In this document: positions 1-14,720 of the stretch, piece after piece | How positions within the stretch are numbered: position 1 is the stretch's first letter | How the letters are laid out: each line of letters begins with the position of its first letter | NCBI GenBank assembly: GCA_964247055.1 | Contig: OZ176054.1 | Span: forward strand, 2,976,001 to 3,040,000 | DNA: 64,000 nt | Source of the DNA: Paragordius varius | Lineage: Eukaryota > Nematomorpha | Direction: 5' to 3' | The notes under the pieces: generated by a model | The model's input: the letters and a program-made list of their open reading frames with translations, nothing else | Databases searched by the model: none | What the model was told of the DNA's origin: nothing | Program-made: the position numbers and the translations under genes

Positions 1-73
1 AAAATCCACGAATTCTGTCCAACATTTTTGACGAACTAAAAAATCTTGTTATTACGATTCAATGTCACAGTGA

Positions 74-271
74 AGGAAATCTGGCGTCACAACAATTATT
101 CTGAATAGATATAATGTGATAAATATTGAACCAACATCCGATGACATTTTTGAGGCTTACTCCTCTTTTAAAAAGTTTTATCAAATCTCACTTAATTTTC
201 ATATTAAAAAGGTTCGCAAATTTAGCCCACGTTATGTTAAATTTAATTTTTGGCAAAGGTCGAAAACTTAA
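74..271 (+). other. Possible terminal exon of an unseen upstream gene
   Basis: A frame of about 65 codons runs without a stop from position 74 to a TAA at 269-271. The predicted peptide is mixed and charged (it includes NIEPTSDDIFEAY and KKVRKFSPRYVKF) and looks more protein-like than the AT-rich background. There is no start codon or recognised domain, so it could only be the 3' end of a gene entering from the left, or a repeat remnant. The remaining bases up to 1258 show nothing I can support. Confidence 0.15.
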
Positions 272-1258
272 ATCAAATCTCTTTATTTAAATATATATTA
301 TGAATTTTATTTGAATGATTAGTTATTTTATAGGGAGGACCAAAAACCGTTTAAAGTCATGTTAGAAATAATTAGTCCTTTATATAAACACAAAAAGCCA
401 ACAATGCGCCATGGTAATTATATACTTGATTGCGATAAAATCAATTTTAAAAGCGTACATTTTAAATTATGTTAAGGCATTTTACCGCACCAAAACGGTG
501 TGAAACACTTTTTTAAATTAGATTGCTCAAAATCTCTTTAGATAGATTAAATTTTTTAATAAGTATTTCGGTTAATCCACACAATTGGATACAAGCGAAA
601 AGCTACTATAGCTTTGGGGCAGATTTTGGGAAAACTAGGCCATTTCGACTTTATTGATGGTTATTTATAATTGTTTACGCATGTTTTTTTTGAATAAGCT
701 GCTAGATTTGGCTTGCTCATAATCAAAAGGCAAAATTGATTATCTTACAAAAAAATTCTTTAAGAATCCTAACCATTAATACCCAAGATAAAGGTTGATT
801 TACAGATTTATAAGGCAGAATGCGTGCGAAAATAATTTTCCAAAAGTCACTTTCCAGAAAATTATGAAAACCTTACTCGTGATTGCGATCTGGGTGTCTG
901 ATATAAATATATCTAACATTGAACAAATTATGTTAAAAATTTATTAATAGATAAATGCACGGAGATACATTTGATAAAATGCCTTTGAGATTATCTTTAT
1001 ATTAAATGAATGTATATAAATGTTTTTTCACATAAAGGAGGGGCAATATCAATTTTAACTAGATAAATATATCAAGTAATAGATAAACCAAACCAAATTG
1101 TCATATCTTGACAACGAATATGTAATTAAAATACTTTTTTATATGTTAAAAATCAGTTAAAAACAATTCTTAACCATTCTTTATGTAATATTAATTATCA
1201 CGTTTTCCAAATTTTTTGAGAATCATTAAATGTTAGTGTCCTTAGTAAATTGGAAAGA

Positions 1259-4068
<2,810 letters not shown>

Positions 4069-6733
4069 TTCCGATATTTTTATTTAAAAATTTGATTTTA
4101 AAATAAAAATATTTAGTTTAAAAATACCGGTTTAATGTTTTTGTGAATGCTACTGTTGAGTGTCGAAAATTCATACCTGAAAATATTCGGGATATAGATA
4201 AATAAATAATGATTTAATTATATTACCAGTAAGTTTCAAACTTTACGACCTTTTAAGGTTGCTTTATATCACGAAGCGATGTGAAAATATATCTACTTAA
4301 AAAGTAATAGTATTATACTAATTTGAATATTTTTCTTAAGCCGCTAGGGCAAAATCCAAAAATCAAGAAATATAAAATTTTAAAAAAAACTATTAAAAAA
4401 AATTATGACGCCATTTTTTGTTTTTTTAGATCGCTAATGCAACAGGCAATGAATTTATATTATTGTCACTAATTAACTTTAAAAAGCTTTCTAGTTACAG
4501 ACATTTGTTGATTTTTATATCAGCTGTTTAGTTCAATCATATTAGAAGCTGTCCCATTACGCTCATAACAATTGTTAATAATATCAAAAGTCTATTTACA
4601 AGATTGAGCTCTGGGATAATCATTATATATGACATCGCGGACAAAAAAAAGAGATGATAATAGAGACTTAATTACTAACTTTACTTGATAATTAAAATCT
4701 AAAGCAGATGTCCATGTGTTCATATATTAATGACTGTCCTTTATTGAATGAAAAGTTTAGGGTCCTCAGCTAATTATATCATTAATTACTACGTATAAAT
4801 GTAGCCGTGATAGAAATATTTCACCAAAAAAGACAGGAATAACTAACGCGACTTTATATTGCTTGATATCAAAACAAATCAGCAGTCGTCATTTTAAACA
4901 AAATTAACACTTGGATACAATACATTCATTTTAGTCCTGCGATTCAAATTGGAGTTAGTACCCCAGGCCTCTTTAAAGTTGAATATTTCAAAAAATATAG
5001 AATGAATTGAGACCTTGGCAAAAATTTATTTAGTCAACATGACATGTAAGCAAAATTTTAAAAAAATACAAATTAAACCACTTTTTATGTTTCTATTAAT
5101 GTTAAATGTGATTTATATGAAAAATATGCTTAAATCTTGGATGTAAAATTAAATAAACACGATATTTCAAATATGTTGCAAAATATAAATGCCGCCGATC
5201 TAGTTTGATGTGAAACTTTTTTTTCATAATTTTTTTTAAGAATTTTGGTATTTATATTTTTATTAGGATAGAACCATAAATTTAAATTGGTACCGTTTTT
5301 TTCAGTAATTTTATAAAAATGTTAACTTAAATATCTGGGGAATTTAGATACCTCAATTTGAATCGAGGTGTTAATGTTAAATTAAAATGTTTTTTCTCAA
5401 TGATGTTAAATTATATATTTTAAATTTATATATCAAAGATCATGTAAGACCCTCAATGGGCTAGTTATTTTTAAATACCTGTAAAAAGGATGAGTTGCGT
5501 GGTAAAACTTATATAATAAATGCTTCCTGATTATGTAAAGAGTTGGCTTGAAATATGCGTATTTGGTTTATAACTTTTTAATTTTTTATCCTAGTTTATC
5601 TTTTGGGTAGTTTATCCCAAAGCCCAAATTTTTAATTAATACAGTTTTGAAAGAGGTGTCTTTTTAAGATTGGTACAGTTCCAAATTACGATTGAAACCA
5701 GCTGATATAAAAATCAAAAATATATCAAGATTTTGCTATGTAGCCTAAAAATTTTTTAAATTAATCATTTACATTTTTTAACCATATTAAAGATTTATTT
5801 GGCTGCTAAATTAGCGATTTAAAAAACGGAAAAAGTTTGAGATGAGGATTTTTTGATTTTACTATTTTTTAAAAAAATTCGCCCTAAACTATAAAAAAGC
5901 ATATTTTTAATTCGGCATACCTTAAATAATTCCAATATTGCTCTGTAAAACAACCTTAGAAGGTGATAGATTAAAATCAGTTTATTGGCGAAATAATGTC
6001 GTATTTTATCTTATATGTTAAAAACAATATAAAAATCCATAAAAAAATAGATAAACAGTTTTCTCTATAATTTGATTATGATGAATATTACTATTATTAT
6101 TTTTGTAAGAATGGGAGCTCTTAATCCTAGTATTAATAAGCAACTTAAATTCTTATTCTAGTCTAATGGAATCATATTGGTATTTTATTAGATTTTGTGT
6201 AATTTAACAAATTATTACCTTTTGTCGTATTTTTTTTACTCCATAGCGATTTTATTCAATTTATAAAAATGGGCTCAAAGGTTGTGCATATGTCGAAAAA
6301 AATGCTTCTAACACTTTCTTTTTATTGCACCGCCAATTAAGACAAAATAAAAGAGTACGGTAAATAACCAAAGGAAATTTTTAAATACTTTGTAACTGAG
6401 AATTTTTATGTAAATTTACAGGTGCAAAAAATATAATACTATATGAATATGATTATGATCCAATATGGGTACTATTGATAAATATATTTTCAAAACAATT
6501 TTGAAAGCACTCGGTCGCAACATCCCATAATGTAATAGTCGGCAAAAAAACTATCAAGTTTTATTGTTAGTATTTGGCAGAAATTATTTATTAATCGATT
6601 TGCGAAATTTTTTTTAGAATGTAATTACCTCTATATATTGTATTGAGAACTCCAATAAAAAAGTATACTTTTTAAGCTTTTAATTTATGACATATGCAAT
6701 ATGTATGAAAATGCATTTACGCTTTAATTCCAT
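4069..6733. other. Intergenic region between CDK1 and MCCC2
   Basis: Divergent spacer of 2.7 kb between two head-to-head genes, so it should hold both promoters, but no clear TATA, initiator or CpG-rich stretch stands out from the AT-rich background. It contains one decayed TTAA-flanked MITE (4904-5374). No other coding signal was seen. Confidence 0.6.
4904..5374 (+). mobile_element. TTAA-flanked MITE, family 1, old copy
   Basis: It begins TTAACACTTGGATACAA and ends AATCGAGGTGTTAA, matching the ends of six other copies in the window. The subterminal GGGGTA...TACCCC hairpins are mutated here, so this is the most diverged copy. TTAA at both borders suggests a piggyBac-type non-autonomous element; this is inference, since no transposase is present. 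Confidence 0.75.
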
Positions 6734-9700
6734 ATGAAGCTAATAAAAAGCACGCTGCAAATTCGATGGGGCAAGTTTTATTCACAACTTGCCACTCGAA
6801 TGAAGGATTATGATTTTCAGGTATTTTTTAGCTATAAAAAAGACCAATCATAATAACATGGAATCATTGGTCAAAGAACTTAAGGCCAAAACACAAATAA
6901 ATATAGAAGGTTTCATGCACATTAATTATATTCAGGAAACAAAAAACTCCATGCATATCATCAATCCAAAGGGAAATTGCTTGTTCGAGAAAGGATAGAT
7001 GCCTTATTAGATACTGATTCTTTATTTTTGGAAACATCTTGTCTAGCAGCTTACAATATGTACGAAGGTGACATATATGGAGCTGGATTGGTCACTGGGC
7101 TAGGGACGATTAATAAGTATAAATATATATATCTAACTCTAAAAAAATTGAACATAAAATCTCTAATATTTTTATCATTTCATATATGTATAATATAACT
7201 TGTTTACATAAGATAAACATTTTACGTGAATAATTCAATATATTAACTATTGGGTAAAGATTTTAATATATTTTAAGTTAAGATACTGATATGATTAAAT
7301 TAAAATTTCACCTGTGTTTAATAAGGTCATTTGAAACTCATTTTAATAAATACGAACATTATACAATTAATTAAATAAATAATTATTTCAATTAATTTTC
7401 TTTTTGCGTAATTTTTTTATAATATTCAGTACGCGATGTATGATTATAGCAAACGATGCCACAGTCAAGGGTGGAACTTATTATCCTATGACAGTTAAAA
7501 AGCATTTGAGAGCGCAAGAAATTGCGAAACAAAATCGTTTACCTTGCATTTATTTAGGTAATTCAAATAATAGTTCTAACAATAAGTTATATTTTAATAA
7601 TTTCTTTTGTGCGTTAAGTTTATTTTAAACCCCCTTCCCCCTTTGTTTGAAAAATTATAACTGTTTTGTAGTAATTACTGATACTTATGTATTCATATTG
7701 AGACAAATAAAGATTTTAATCATTTTTTCCCAAACCATAATAGTAAATCAAAATTGTTGAAATGAAATACTTTTTATGTAATAATATGACGGACGGTAAA
7801 AAATGGGGTAAATGAGATTAATATATCATCATCCATTTATTTGCCCTACTGGAGTTACGGCTTGTTTAGTTTTATGCGACAAGATTTTTCTGTACTCATC
7901 CCAATTCATGTATGCCATCTCAACTTTATCATGGGTTTTATTATCATTACCTATTTTTGTAGCCCATCTATTTCAGGGATTTCCTTTCCTGTGTTTTCCG
8001 CTGAGATACCATTCTAGCCTTGTGGTGTGCCTATGTGCCCCCATAAAAACGTAATCTACTTTGGGATAGCGTCTTTTGTAATAGAGGTATTTCCATTTTA
8101 TTTTGCAGTTTTTCGGCGTTACTGTTTTTCTTTCGCTATACATATTATAAATCTATCCTCCCCATCCTTGGTTATATCTGATTGTTATCTCATATAAAAA
8201 TGTCCTTGTATATCCCTGTTTATTTTTCGTTTGATTGCCAAATCAAAGCTCTCATTTAATCAAATAATGAAAATTTAATATACCATTTACCATTCAAATT
8301 TACCCTTAAACAATTCAAAGTCACCTCAAAAAATTATATGTTTTTTAAGATTATCTATATTTTTTAAAAAATAAAAAGATATTGTTTTACATTAAAATAA
8401 TACTGAAAAAATAATAAACTATGCCACAAAGATATATTTTATATTTATAAGGAGTTATATTAGTTCGAAAACACATAATTTATTTTTAGGGGGAATTTGA
8501 ATTATTTTAACTGTAAATGGTATATTATCGCTTAACTTATAGGCGAAAATTGGGTGCAAATATTTATTATATTATTTTTGTACCCGTTATCTGGATGAAA
8601 GTCATCATTTTATTTTTTATGCATATCCTGGAATTTATAATAATTATATGCTAACGAAAGAAAATCTTTTACATTTTACAAACAAAATTTTATGTGGAAA
8701 ATTTTAACTCCTTAACAGATTGAGATTTTGTTTTGCTAATAATTCTTAAAATTTTTTCACTAAATATAACCATCGTGGCCAATTAATAAAAATAAAAATT
8801 ACCCTTATTATATTTCACAAACAAAATTTTAATATAGCAACCTAAATTAGATATAAAACATTGTAGAAAACATTTCCTTACTTATCTTGGTTCATTTATG
8901 TACTATTTCGCGTATATCAATGGGCACAACGTTAACAAAACTCAAGAAAGGTTGTTCGCAATACTGCGAAATAAGGTGGAAATATTCTTATTAAAGAATA
9001 ACGCTATTATATCAAATTAGATTATGTTTTTTATCGGCAAATGCTAGAAAAAAATTGGAAAAGAGGAAGATTGCAAAAATCAAAATACAAAATTGTTAAA
9101 AGCATAATAATAAAACTTTTAATATATCACATCCATGGCATACATGAACCCGAAATGAGTTTAAAACATATTTAGATTAAAATGTGTAGAATATGCGAAG
9201 TAAAAAAAGTTTTAAAGATTGTTGATATAATGTTTGTTTACCACAGTATGTTTTGATGCTATAATTTATTGTGATAAAATGCATTTATATTTAATACAGG
9301 CATTCGATTCAAAAAATTTAATTTTTTATATAATTTAGTGTGATATAAGTGTATCTCTATACTATATCATCGATATTAGTTAATAGGTCATTGATGAATA
9401 GCTTACATTTTTAGGTTTTTAATAAGGATGAAATGGATTAGAATGTTTTATCCCCCATATATGGGTTTATCGTAATCAATAAATTAATTTTACTGTTTTT
9501 TTATAGATTAAATAAATAGGTTTACTCTTAACTATAGACTATATTTGTATAAATTTGTATTTTATAGACATTTATATGCAATGATTCTCTTTCATTTTTT
9601 TTTTTTCATAACGAGAATTTTCACATAATTTTAGTTTACATGACTAAAAACGGAATTATATAGTCATGATTAGTATAAGCATGTTTTTGAAGGATAAAAT

Positions 9701-12700
9701 TACCAATTAATTTATTTCTTAATTATAAAGTTGATTCCGGTGGCGCCAATCTTCCTCGTCAATCAGATGTTTTTCCCGACAAAGAACATTTTGGGCGCAT
9801 TTTTTACAATCAAGCTCGTATGTCGGCACAAAATATCCCTCAAGTAGAACTTTATTTTAATTCCGAAAAATATGTAATAAAATTGATTTCAAGAATTTAT
9901 TTAATATCTATAAAATATTTAGACAAAATTTGGCTAAATTTTTATTGGTATATAAATATTTAGCTTTTATAGTTATAAAGTTGTCATTTTTTAATAACAG
10001 TACTAATTAAAAGGAAACACTAATATTTTCTAAATGCTAAAATATAATTTGATTTAGGTCTAAGCTATATGAATACAATTTCAAAATATAAAATAAATTA
10101 CACTAGACAACAAATTTTAACTTTTTTTAACTGCCATTCTTGTAAATTTAAAATTAATTTCATTAAAGTACATAATTAGTATATCTGAAAAGAAAATTGG
10201 TCTAGCATGGAATATTTTTTTATATTAGAGTTTATCGATAATTTTTGGCCCCGATTCAACATTAAACTCGAAATTTCAAAAATTAAAAGTTTTAGATATG
10301 AAGCCAAGTATTTTATATCATTCGAAAGAGCGCAAAAAACTGAATCTTTTAAATGGTACATTTAAATCAATCGGATGTAAAAGTTATTTGGATTTAAATG
10401 GTCGAAATTTTCAATCCTTAAATAAGTCAAGAATTTTCACTTTCAAACTAATTTGAAAATCATATAAATTATTTTAATATAATTATTAGGGTTATATTAG
10501 TATTTAATTTAAAAAAAATGTTTGAAAAAGCTTTTGGCTTGCTTTTTTAATAAAAATTATTATTATCATAAATATTTTACCTAGTGGATACTAAAATGCA
10601 TAGTCTAACTGTAAATTTATTACATAATGGCTATAAAAGATCAAAAATACCTTAAACTTTGTTTTTGTCTTTAAAATTTCGAAATTATCAGCATTATAAA
10701 GATAATAAATTTATATTGATGAGATGGTAGTTTTTAAAAAACAAAAAACTTAAAAATGGCTGTTTTGAGTGACATAAAAGCAATAAAAAAATGTTTTAAT
10801 CAAAGAAACTTTCTTGTGTTATCTTTTTCATCAGCATCTAAACAAAGTTTGAGCCATTTTCATCCATTAGTTTTAAAAATATAATAATTAAAAAAATGCT
10901 CTCGCTTCGCGAGTTTGTCGCTCTTTGTGTCCAATATTAACTGTCGATGTAATACATATTATTATGCATTTTATAGAGTTTTTATTACTCTTTCGAATGA
11001 TATATTACAAATGGGCATTACTTGTATATTTCCAAAGAAAAGTATTTTTTAGTAAAATTTTGATAAAGAGGGCGCATAATCAAAAAAATCAAATTATACA
11101 AAATTCTTCCAACGAGTTTTAATTTTAATTTCAGATTTACTGTTAAAATGATACTAAATATCAGAAAATTCAAAAAACTCGAATGGCAGAAAAATTTGTT
11201 GTCCAGTGTTATATTATCAATTTACACATTCAATACTTTTTTCGGAAACCAAAACCTTAAGATATATCGAAGAAGCTGTCAAAATTAAGGTTTCTTATTA
11301 TCATATTTTGTTTCTTTCATTATAGTTTTAAGTTTTACTCAAAAATTTCAAGAAAAACATATAAAAATATTAATTTATTATTTAAATATTTTGAATGAAG
11401 TTTCATATTTTATTATCATTTGTTCGTACTATATTTATCTTTTGTCTTTTTAATATAAATTTTTACTGCAAAACTGAAAAAAAAAATTAAAAAAACTTTG
11501 CATTTATCCTTTTTAATTTTGATAGATAGCTGTGGTTATGGGAAGTTGTACAGCAGGGGGCGCTTATATGCCCGCCATGGCTGATCAAAGTATTCAAGTT
11601 AGGAATCAAGGAACTATCTTTTTGGGTGGCCCACCTCTAGTATACTATAGATATGATAATTAAATTAAAATATTAATACATCGTTATTCATGAGATATAA
11701 TTAAAAATTGTAATTTGTTAAGACTATTTTTCAATTTTAGAATTTAATTAAAAGAAAGAAACTAATAATTACATTTGAATATATATTATGCCTTTTTCTT
11801 TAATAAAGATATATTAAAATGTTGTATTATTGTGTATAAATTATTATAAACAGCTAAACCAATTTAAAAATGTTAAAAGACTTTTAAGGATCTAAGTAAC
11901 CTTTTTATACCACCCATGCTTTAAAGGCTTATTAGTTTGATATCTAATTCATTTTTAAAATTTTAAACAATTTATATTTCTAATCATGTTTATATATATA
12001 CTCAGATTTTTTTAAACAGTTTCTCTTCTACTAAAATTTTTTATAAAACAATTTGGTATTTAATTTTTTTTTTCATTTGTGTGTTAGGTTAAAGCAGCCA
12101 CCGGAGAAAGTGTAAGTGCCGAGGACTTGGGAGGCGCTGATTTACATTGCAAGTTTGCCATTAATCTTTAATTAATTATTATCGCACAGAAAGAGTGGAG
12201 TATCAGATTATTATGCAGAAAATGATTATCATGCTTTGGGTATGGCGAGGGATATTGTCAAAAATTTAAATTGTCACCAGATGAGGCAAAATTTTAGCAA
12301 TAACAAGAAAGATTTTACAGTATGTTTATGGCTATATATTTTTCACAAATGTTTAATTTCCCTTGATATTCGAAAGATATATATAAAAATTGGCAATAAA
12401 AATTATTACATAAATACTTTTATCTACCAAGATTTTAATAAAATATGTCGAACTTTAACGATAAGAGATTTTGGATTTTTAGTCTCCAATCTTAAAATGT
12501 AATTAAAGGAAAACGCAAATTATTGTAACTTTTGCTGTTTAAAATCTGAAAAAGCGCTTATGGACTAGAACTTTTCACAACTACATTTATTAAACCATAT
12601 AAAGCAATTACCAATATTTATATATCTGAGCTCATGAAAGCAATAATTTATATACCTAAATTTTTTAAGGAACCTAGCCTAGATCCAAATGAGATCTATG

Positions 12701-14689
12701 GGATAGTTGGGGACAATTTGAAAAAGGTTTATGATATACGTGAGGTTTTAATTATTTTATTTTACAATTTCAGTATTTTATAAAAAAAAACATTGAATTT
12801 CCATTTCATATTATTTGTGTATAAATTTTTGAAGATATACATAATATTTAAATATTAATAGATAATTTGGCGCCTTACAGATAATAGCGAATTTTCTGAG
12901 TTCAAAGAATTATATGGACAAACTATCGTGACGGGTATTAATTTATTTTATTAGTTGTCACCATACTATTTATATTTTTTCAAAACGATTATTATTTCAA
13001 AAATATATTTTTAGGTTTTGCCAAAATCCATGGTATGACAGTGGGTATTATTGGCAACAACGGTGTTTTATTCTCGGAATCAGCGTTAAAAGTAAATTTT
13101 ACTGTATTTTTATATATTATCATTTATTGAACAGTTTATTTATTAGTTTCTTTATGAAAGTCTACATTAAAATAACTATTATTTAACCAGCACTTAAATA
13201 ATAAAAAATATCTATTATATAGTTTCTTTTGCAATTCAAAAAATTATTTGTGTTAGTTAATAATATTTTGTAACATACCCCAATAAAATAGTTGTATTAG
13301 CATAGCATCTAAATAAATATTTAGGCAGCGCATTTTATTCAACTTTGTGATCGGAGAAACATTCCCCTCATATTTCTTCAAAACATCACAGGTTAATTAC
13401 ATAATTTAGCGTGAAAAATTGATAATTTTATCCTATCAAATAATAAAATTGACCCTTACATCTCTTTTATATAAAATTATTATATAATATATTTTTATGA
13501 ACTTTCAAACATATTTGATTTATAAATAAAATTTAATATTGTAATGGTAATGAACGGATTGGTTATGTTTTGTAATAACAGTTGTTAAAATCCGTATATA
13601 ATGATAACGGATAATTAAATACAATTAAATGAAATTATAAATAGAAATTATAAACGATATGTGAAACCCTTCGTCAATAGTAATCGCAGACTAGTTTCGT
13701 GCTTGTTAGCACTCATCAGTACGACACAACTATTTGACTTGGAGTTTCACATATCGATTTCGTATATATATCCAACTTTGCAATTTTGGTATAAATGCAG
13801 TTGGTTATACGAATTTAAATTAAATTTAATGTAATTTATGAAAATTATAAATTAAATTTAATGTAATTTATGAAAATTAAACTGAAAAAAATTGCAAAGT
13901 TGGATATATATACGAAATCGATATGTGAAACTCCAAGTCAAATAGTTGTGTCGTACTGATGAGTGCTAACAAGCACGAAACTAGTCTGCGATTACTATTG
14001 ACGAAGGGTTTCACATATCGTTTATAATTTCTATTTATAATTTCATTTAATTGTATTTAATTATCCGTTATCATTATATACGGATTTTAACAACTGTTAA
14101 AATTTAATATTGTTGATGCTACTAATACGAGAGTGAACGATCGATTGTTAAAAATATCAATCAAACAATCAATCAATAAATTTTCCACTTTTTAAATTTT
14201 GTGATAAAATTTTCGCTTCAGAACCGTCTGAAATTAGCTTTTTATGAATTACATTCAACTAGGTTTTATGGTTGGTCAAAGGGCCGAACAAGAGGGCATA
14301 GCCAAACACGGAGCCAAAATGGTCACCGCTGTAAGTTGTGCGCGTGTGCCCAAAATTACAGTTATAGTTGGTGGTTCATACGGTGCTGGAAACTATGGAA
14401 TGTGTGGTCGGGCATTTAAGTAAATCCGGAAAAATATTGGATTTTGTTACAAAGTTTAAAGTTTTTTTACACAATAAAAAAAAGTTAGCTTGCTATATTA
14501 TTATTTAATGTAATAACTAGAACCTAATGCACATTTGTTGTGCAAGGGACTGAACCTAAAATTTTTAACAAACCGAAACCGTTTTTTGGGAATTACACAT
14601 ATAGGTTTATAAAAGGGCTGGTTTTGTCTAAATTTGGTCCAGTTTCGTTGTTTAATCTGTTTTATTTATAAAACTGATAGCCTATGTAG

Positions 14690-14720
<31 letters not shown>

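Larger units (their letters stand above)
13577..14098. mobile_element. Near-perfect 522-bp foldback element
   Basis: The left arm (13577-13785) is the reverse complement of the right arm (13884-14098) with almost no differences. They are separated by about 100 bases that contain two direct copies of a 28-base AT-rich unit. The high arm identity implies recent insertion or ongoing gene conversion. It lies in MCCC2 intron 12. Each arm carries a hammerhead-like fold on opposite strands. No protein is encoded. Confidence 0.9.
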
